DNA of 64,000 nucleotides from positions 6,634,001 through 6,698,000 of the forward strand of contig NW_025408669.1 in the NCBI RefSeq assembly GCF_020360975.1. Direction: 5' to 3'. The translations under genes were made by a program, and so were the position numbers. The notes below the pieces were generated by a model. That model saw only the letters and a list, made by a program, of their open reading frames with translations. It was not told the origin of the DNA and ran no database searches. This document shows positions 58,015 through 64,000 of the stretch, piece by piece (within the stretch, counting starts at the first letter, position 1; each line of letters starts with the position of its first letter). Source of the DNA: Hirsutella rhossiliensis (taxonomy: Eukaryota > Ascomycota > Sordariomycetes > Hypocreales > Ophiocordycipitaceae).

Positions 58015-60162
58015 ATGTCACGCTCGCATCTCACCATGAACACCCTTCCTCACACCGACCTGGAGGCTCCCGCCTGGGCCGCACCTACTGCAGAATCGGC
58101 CGAGGACCTTGACGAGCCGCCAGAGATACGTCTGCAGCAACCCTCGCCGCAACGATTCCAGAGGACCGCCATCCGCCAGCCTAGTGGCCAGTCGTCGCTG
58201 CTCACAAAGGCCATTATGGGCCCTTCCGACGACGACGACAATCACGAGCACATGTCCTCGACCAGGGCCGACAACCAGCGCCGACGTTCCATGACCAGCA
58301 ACGCCAGCGTAGCCTCCACGGCTGACCTGACCAGCGACACGGGCTTGACTAGCCCGTGTCGCACAAACACGCCGAGCCCGCCCATTCCCGAGATGATTTC
58401 CATGCACCTGGATGCCGAAATCTCAGACACCAAGCGCGCGCCCATCGGCATCATCAATACCCCCGAGCCCTCCCGGGATCCTCCCAGAAAGCGATGCATT
58501 CAATTTGCATGCGCTGCGAAGCCTATTCAACACGATCAGCCTGCGGCTCGCCCCGGAGCCGCGTCCCGGACCACTTCAGCACAAGAGCCGCCTCGACGGC
58601 CTTGCATCAGATTCGCCTGTCCTTCGGCCCCGACGCCTACCAGCGACACATTCGCCGGACCCCCACACGCCCCCGTCCCGAAGCCTCCGTCGGGCAACAA
58701 GTCCGATTCGTCGTCGACACCTAGGAAATCATTGGCTTTACCCGCACCAGCCAACACATCCTCGCAGCCCATGTCCCTCCGCAGACCGTCGAGCAAAATC
58801 ACACTTACGCGCCCAAAGTTCCTACGCGCAAATTCAAAGGACCTCTCCAAGGATTCCTCGCAGTTCCACGAGTTTGCCAGCGGTACCGCACGAGAAGAGG
58901 AGTGGATTCGCCAGGAAGTTCCCGTCATCACAACCAAGCTGACCATCAACGACACGCTCACCAAGGAGAATCGCATTCGTCGTCTGGGTGCCGAGGCTGA
59001 GGAAGAGGCGCTGGAAGAGGAGGAGGCTGAAGCCGCGACGGATGACGAGGAGTTGGATGAACTCGACGGCGGCGACGACGACGACCAAGACGAAGACGAT
59101 GATGGAGAAAAGGCGGAGGAAGATGATTCCGATGGGTACTACACTGATGAAGAAACTGGCTTTGCCGATTCCGACGAGGAGGAGGACGATGACGAGAATA
59201 TGAGACTCTGGATGCCGAGCCACGCGATCAATCTTCGCCAAAACCTCACCATGGTCCCCGCTCGTCGTACTTACCTGCACGAGCCGCAATCGGACTCGTC
59301 GGTGGCCACCAACGGAAGCATTCGCCGCGTCAAGATGAAGCGGGCCAAGCCCTCGTCCGACACGCCCGACCTACCTGACAGCACTGACTTCGTCTGCGGC
59401 ACCCTGGATGAGGACAGGCCTCTCGAGGAGGCTTATCTATCGTGCCTTGCGGCTCGCCGAAATGGAAAGCTGCGCATCATCCCACAGGACATAGACCCGA
59501 GCTTTCCCGCCTCGGACCCGGATGACGATGATGAAGAGGACATCTACAATCCCGTGGCCCACGATAGCGATACGGATGTCATGGTGCACGGGGAGATGGA
59601 AGACTTGCATCACGGGCAAGACCGCTCCCGGCGGCGGAGAAAGAGCGAGCACGCCTCGCCTCGCAAATACCGTTCACCCGCGCCGAAGCGACACCACTCA
59701 CCGCCTCCCAAGACACGTACGCGATCGCCCAAGACGTTGTTCGGACGCCAATCGCCTCGGAGAACACGGTCACCTGCGCCAAGAGCTCTGACCACGCCAG
59801 TCGGATCTCCTCGCCAAGGGGCACATGTCCAGTTCCAGCTGGCTGGGCGGCCGAACACGACTCACACCAAGTCTCTTCCCCGCCCGGCAGCTCTGTTTCC
59901 ATACCTTAAGAAAGAGCGGAACATGAAGTATCACCACGGCTCGGACCTGCACGTCAGAGGCGCCATTGACATCTTCAAAGGCCTCGAACGGAAGCGCCAG
60001 CGACGCAAGGAAAAATTCTACCAAAAATACTGCAATCGGGCCCGCCGCGGTCAGATCCCGGAACGCAAGCCGCAGCCCGGCCGTGGCGCAGAGCGCATGA
60101 AGGAACTCGGCCTTCTCATGGCTGGCAAGAAAGAGCAGGGCAACTACGTGCTCTCCATCTAA
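58015..60162 (+). CDS. DUF2457 domain protein, acidic and Ser/Arg-rich
   Basis: Single-exon frame for 715 residues. I recognise it as the fungal DUF2457 family from the paired RKRCIQFACA (about residue 158) and RRPCIRFACP (about 194) motifs, the EEWIRQEVPVITTKLTINDT block, and the FVCGTLDEDRPLEEAYLSCL block at about 462. Residues of about 324-392 are an uninterrupted Asp/Glu-rich stretch. A following region has many SPR/SPK sites (about 550-600). The C-terminal part, RGAIDIFKGLERKRQRRKEK, is strongly basic. This suggests a disordered nuclear protein, possibly with nucleic-acid or histone contacts, but no biochemical function is known to me. The start could also be the second Met eight codons later. 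The next gene on the same strand is SAR1, about 1 kb downstream. Confidence 0.85.
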   Translation: MSRSHLTMNTLPHTDLEAPAWAAPTAESAEDLDEPPEIRLQQPSPQRFQRTAIRQPSGQSSLLTKAIMGPSDDDDNHEHMSSTRADNQRRRSMTSNASVASTADLTSDTGLTSPCRTNTPSPPIPEMISMHLDAEISDTKRAPIGIINTPEPSRDPPRKRCIQFACAAKPIQHDQPAARPGAASRTTSAQEPPRRPCIRFACPSAPTPTSDTFAGPPHAPVPKPPSGNKSDSSSTPRKSLALPAPANTSSQPMSLRRPSSKITLTRPKFLRANSKDLSKDSSQFHEFASGTAREEEWIRQEVPVITTKLTINDTLTKENRIRRLGAEAEEEALEEEEAEAATDDEELDELDGGDDDDQDEDDDGEKAEEDDSDGYYTDEETGFADSDEEEDDDENMRLWMPSHAINLRQNLTMVPARRTYLHEPQSDSSVATNGSIRRVKMKRAKPSSDTPDLPDSTDFVCGTLDEDRPLEEAYLSCLAARRNGKLRIIPQDIDPSFPASDPDDDDEEDIYNPVAHDSDTDVMVHGEMEDLHHGQDRSRRRRKSEHASPRKYRSPAPKRHHSPPPKTRTRSPKTLFGRQSPRRTRSPAPRALTTPVGSPRQGAHVQFQLAGRPNTTHTKSLPRPAALFPYLKKERNMKYHHGSDLHVRGAIDIFKGLERKRQRRKEKFYQKYCNRARRGQIPERKPQPGRGAERMKELGLLMAGKKEQGNYVLSI

Positions 60163-61160
60163 CGTTGCCTTTTCATTTCTTTTTCCCCTCCGTTTCCCAG
60201 CGAGCGACGCGCGGAGCTGGGTGTTCACAGGATGAAAGTGCGGCTTCCAGCATCGCATCACTCCAGCATTAGAAGCCGCGGGATACCTCAGGTGAACCTT
60301 GCGGTCCTCCCCATTTGACCCTGATTTGAGATTCTTCTCTGTTTTTATACATTACGACGTCACGATTCTTCCTTCTTCATGGTCACATGCAAATACCTGG
60401 CTGGGCTTGGCCCTTTACTGTTCCACAGGACAACATGATCGTATGGGCTGGTATGCTCCTTGTTGTATGAGCATTGTGTACATATTTTCTTCCCTTGTTT
60501 TCATTCGAGATTGGTATGGCGGAGGAAGCATTCACTGGGACGGAGAGGGTGGCATACTTGGAATTGCTTGGATACCCTGCATATGAGCAGTCTAGGCTTC
60601 AGACCTGGACCGGCGTTGGTGGTCGAGGTACCGGGGAGTAGGCAGGCATTGAAGAATGAGAAAGCTGTTCGAAGGCAAGCCGCCGTGTGTCTGACTCGAG
60701 TGCTTACGATGATGTCAGAGGTTGGGGCGGCCGTGTGGCGAACCAACGTGAAGATGTGGCGGCGTCAACATAAGTATTGCGACTTTGGTAGTCCTTGCCA
60801 CGCATGTGCTGTAGGTAAGAGGTAAGGCACATGATAACTTGATGAATGTGAAAGAATTTCCTTGTCAAAAAAGCGATTGATTTTTCTTTTTTCGCACTCT
60901 GGCCCCTTTGCATTGCCTCCTTGGCGGATTCGCGGCAGCGGACGAACTGAGTAAGCCGCTGGGGAAGTGGGTCCGCATTTCCTTTCCTGCCTGATGCACA
61001 AGGCAGCAAAGATGCTTTCTGCCAGGTTGGACAAACTGCGCGACTGCGATCCTCTCGGCCGCATCAACCACGCCCACGTCCGCGAGATACCAACACCCGA
61101 GTTTGCATCGACATCTGCCTGTCCGCCGAATTGAACACGACCCCCCGATTGCATCTCAAC
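60163..61160. other. intergenic region, 3' side of the DUF2457 gene and SAR1 promoter
   Basis: No gene is recognised in these roughly 1000 bp. The sequence from 60300 to 60520 is relatively AT-rich, consistent with a transcription end region. Confidence 0.45.
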
Positions 61161-61988
61161 ATGTGGTTTCTTTCCTGGTGTATGTTTGGGCCACGCGGCC
61201 TCCCCGGTCTTCCTGGGCGTGGACTGACTGACACGTGCGGCCGACAGTCCGCGAGATCCTCTCCTCTCTAGGACTGGTGAACAAGCATGCCAAGCTGCTG
61301 TTCCTGGGACTTGACAATGCCGGAAAGACGACACTACTGCACATGCTCAAGGTACGGTCTGCTGCGGTTGGGTGCGTGCGGCACGATGCTGACGTGGAGA
61401 TGACAGAACGATCGAGTTGCCATTCTGCAGCCCACGCTGCATCCGAGTAAGTCGGATTCTTCGGCCGAGAAAGTCTAACCGTGGGCAATCCAATCCTAAT
61501 TACATTCTACTAGCCTCGGAGGAACTCGCCATCGGCAACGTTCGCTTCACCACGTTTGATCTCGGTGGCCATCAACAGGGTGCGTATAAACCTGACAAGA
61601 GGTCCAGTGGTGGTCTGGCCGGCGACTGACTCTGTCTCATCGCCCAGCTCGCCGCATTTGGAGAGACTACTTCCCCGAGGTCAACGGCGTCGTCTTCCTT
61701 GTAGACGCCAAGGACCACGAGCGCTTCGGCGAGGCCAAGGTCGAGCTCGACGCCCTCCTGGCCATGGAGGAACTGTCCAAGGTCCCCTTTGTCATTCTGG
61801 GCAACAAGATCGACCACCCCGACGCCGTGTCCGAGGACGAGCTGCGCCACCAGCTCGGCATGTACCAGACGACGGGCAAGGGCAAGGTCCAGCTGGAGGG
61901 CATCCGACCGATTGAGGTATTCATGTGCTCTGTGGTTATGCGACAAGGCTATGGCGATGGCATACGGTGGCTTTCGCAGTATGTATGA
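61161..61988 (+). CDS. SAR1: small GTPase SAR1 (COPII coat assembly)
   Basis: Predicted 189-residue protein from five exons: 61161-61179, 61248-61351, 61407-61446, 61514-61579 and 61648-61988; phases join exactly and the length equals that of fungal Sar1 proteins. The first exon encodes only MWFLSW plus one base. Its splice (GTATGT...GACAG) restores the amphipathic N-terminal helix, [16 protein letters not shown], that inserts into the ER membrane. GTP-binding motifs are P-loop GLDNAGKTT (28-35 region), switch I threonine in LQPTLHPTSEEL, switch II DLGGHQQARR, NKID, and the C-terminal [19 protein letters not shown]. Sar1-GTP recruits Sec23/24 and Sec13/31 to form COPII vesicles; its exchange factor SEC12 is encoded at 30828-32737. 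Nothing unusual is seen in the motifs. Confidence 0.97.
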
Positions 61989-62693
61989 GCGGCGGCGGTG
62001 AGCTGGGCCCTTTGGGTAAACCCTGTGGGCTGGACGCGGCGGAGAGCGGGAGACGGGCAAGGCGAGTGGCGCGTGTGTAAGGTGACAAGCTGCTTTATGA
62101 GCTTCAGCATTCTCTCTTGGCGAACCTGGCTGGGTCGTGTAATTCCATGATGTTTCTTAGAATTGCCTTGGCGGTCACCTTTTCACTTGAGCAAGGTGTT
62201 GTCTCTTGACGCCTGGCCGTGGACCGGGCGAGCAAGCGTAGATACATGCACGTGGAAACAGATTGGCATGTAAATTGCAAAGGCACCTGAGAACACAGGG
62301 AAATCCCTTTTGAACGTGGAGTACTGTAAGTAGGTATGCCTGGGTGTAAAGCCAAGAGTCGGGTATCCGGAGTGGTGGGACGTCTTGCTTCCCAACCAAA
62401 ATGGAGCCGATGTCATGCGCGTTTCCCCAGACGGCTGAACCGTGGGGGCTGAGCTCTGCTAAGCGTCGGTGACCTCGCTCAACCTCTTCTATTGCTCCCT
62501 CTACACACATTCTCTCTCTACTCCTGGAGGAACACGGCGTCCACTCATTCACTCCCCGGTCTTTCTCTTCCGGGAATTGCACCAACGTGCCATTCGCCAC
62601 TCACCGCCTCCCGCGGCGTCCCGGACGCAAGCGCCATAGAGAGGTCGCCCTCTCGAGCCTGGCTGCGGCGGCACCTCCGGCTTATTCGGAACG
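61989..62693. other. intergenic region between SAR1 and the patatin-like lipase gene
   Basis: Holds the SAR1 3' end and the lipase promoter. Pyrimidine-rich sequence lies at about 62480-62570, before the start codon at 62694. No gene is recognised. Confidence 0.45.
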
Positions 62694-64000
62694 ATGCCGC
62701 CAGACACGGTTTACGGCTTCCCCCCGGAAGCGTTCGACATTTCACGCATTCCCGACATCGACCACGAGTATGTCGACCCCGAGGACCTGAAGGCCTTTGA
62801 GGCGGCGCTGCGAGCACCCGATCCGCTGCAGAGCCCATCTGAAGAGACGGTGAGCGTCAGGTCGCCGAGGAGCCCCGCCGGCCCCTTCAACATCACAAAG
62901 CGAAACTCGCAGACGGGCGCCGCCTTTGACGACGATGCCTCGGCCATCGTGGCAGCTGCCGGGACTGCCGGAGGGGAGCTGCAGCCCCCGCCGAAGCCGA
63001 CGATGCACAGCCACGGGACCTTTATCACGGCGCAAAACGACTGGGCGCCGGTGAACCCCAACCTCTATCGCGGTCGGAGAAGCGGCAAGGACGGCCGCAG
63101 GAAACGTGCCAAGGACGCCGTCGAGGGCCTGCTGGGCACCCGGACCAAGGACGAGACGAGGGAGGGCTACTTTTACCAGCTCGCCAAGTGGCCGTTGCTG
63201 GTCTTCGTCTTCACCTGGCTGGCCTGGCTGAGCGTCGCCTACCTCGCCACGCGATGGTACATCTGGGTGTACGAGCACTTCTTCACCTGGCGAGGCCGGC
63301 GGGAGTCGCTGCGGAGAAACATGCGGCGGACGTCGAGCTACAGGGACTGGGTCGCCGCCGCGAGGGAGCTGGACAGTTTTCTCGGCAGGCAGACATGGCG
63401 GGAGGAAAACGACTTTGCCTACTACGACTCCAAGACGGTCAAGCGGGTGTGGGATCAGATGCGCAAGATGAGGGCGCGGGCCGAGGCGCAGGAGACGGGG
63501 GACGCTCAGCAAAACGGCAAAGGCAAGGCCGTGGACGATTTGAGGGCGCTGATCGAGGCCTGCGTCAAGAATAACTTTGTTGGCGTGGAGAACTCGAGGC
63601 TGTACAGCCAGACGTACTACGGGACCAAGAATCTTGTCCAGAACTTCGTCGACGAAGGTAGGTCCCTATTCTGCTCGCACCGATGAGGGACGAGGCTGAC
63701 TGGGCGCCAGTCGAGGCGAGCGTCAGGTTCCTGCACAAGACGAAACAGCTCGAGATCGAGGAGAAACGGCTCCTGTTCAAGCACGTCCACGCCAACTACG
63801 GGCGGACGGCGCTCTGCTTGTCTGGAGGGGCCGCCTTTGCCTACTACCACATCGGAGTGGTCAGGGCCCTGCTGGATGCCGACCAGCTCCCCGATGTCAT
63901 CACCGGTACTAGCGGCGGCGCGCTCGTGGCGGCGCTCGTGGCGACGCGGACCAACGAGGAGCTCAAGCAGCTGCTCGTGCCGGCCCTCGCACACCGCATC
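62694..64000 (+). CDS. patatin-like lipase with DUF3336 domain (Tgl3/4/5-type), partial
   Basis: The gene runs off the right edge; 418 residues are visible from exons 62694-63657 and 63711-64000, joined by a 53-nt intron (GTAGGT...GCCAG). The order is: disordered N-terminus (1-130), hydrophobic segment WPLLVFVFTWLAWLSVAYLA (about 166-186) that probably anchors the protein to ER or lipid-droplet membrane, then DUF3336 (SYRDWVAAARELDSFLGRQT, then ENDFAYYDSKTVKRVWDQMR), and the start of the patatin domain. The glycine-rich oxyanion loop appears as CLSGGAAFAYYHIG, and the nucleophile elbow GTSGG has S389. The partner Asp of the catalytic dyad lies beyond the window. The family includes yeast triacylglycerol lipases of lipid droplets and plant SDP1. 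The substrate (triacylglycerol, steryl ester or lysophospholipid) cannot be told from this part. Confidence 0.93.

Overview
This 64 kb window is nuclear DNA of a filamentous ascomycete (Pezizomycotina). It is most likely a Sordariomycete, and a hypocrealean-type genome is plausible. The evidence is GC-rich coding DNA, short introns (about 55-100 nt) with GT...AG ends and CTNAC-like branch sites, and fungal-specific families (RTA1-like, DUF2457, DUF5672, Whi5/Nrm1-type repressor, SEC12, patatin-like lipase with DUF3336). The species cannot be named from the sequence alone. I support 15 protein-coding genes (one running off the right edge) and one decayed NLR-type gene. No tRNA, rRNA, CRISPR array or intact transposon was recognised.

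Layout. Left block: a secreted GPI-type cell-wall protein (+, 2588-3562), an RTA1-like seven-helix membrane protein (+, 6085-7043), a frameshifted relic of a NACHT-type NLR (+, about 7930-8460), and aspartyl aminopeptidase M18 (+, 9203-10789). Next come two minus-strand transcription genes, a Whi5/Nrm1-type G1/S repressor (11404-12479) and Mediator subunit 15 (14146-18796). A gene-poor stretch of about 9 kb follows (18797-27731), rich in GTAC, TACCTA and ACTCCGTA motifs. Middle block: a head-to-head pair of DUF5672 paralogues (27732-28921 minus, 29234-30300 plus), SEC12 (30828-32737 minus) and a bZIP factor (34079-about 36010 minus). After another gene-poor stretch comes an SMP-30/regucalcin-type hydrolase (42912-43926 plus). 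After a microsatellite-rich interval come an unrecognised Cys-rich, coiled-coil protein gene (47953-50912 minus) and mitochondrial ATP synthase subunit delta (51344-52130 minus). Right block, all plus strand: a DUF2457 protein (58015-60162), the COPII GTPase SAR1 (61161-61988) and a patatin-like lipase (62694 to beyond 64000).

How the genes relate. Most are unlinked housekeeping genes in ordinary fungal order. Two relations stand out. SEC12 is the exchange factor for SAR1, and both lie in this window about 28 kb apart. The two DUF5672 genes are clearly paralogous and share one 312-bp intergenic region. Gene models below were built by hand from reading frames, splice sites and remembered family consensus, so exon ends are predictions. 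About half of the window is intergenic.
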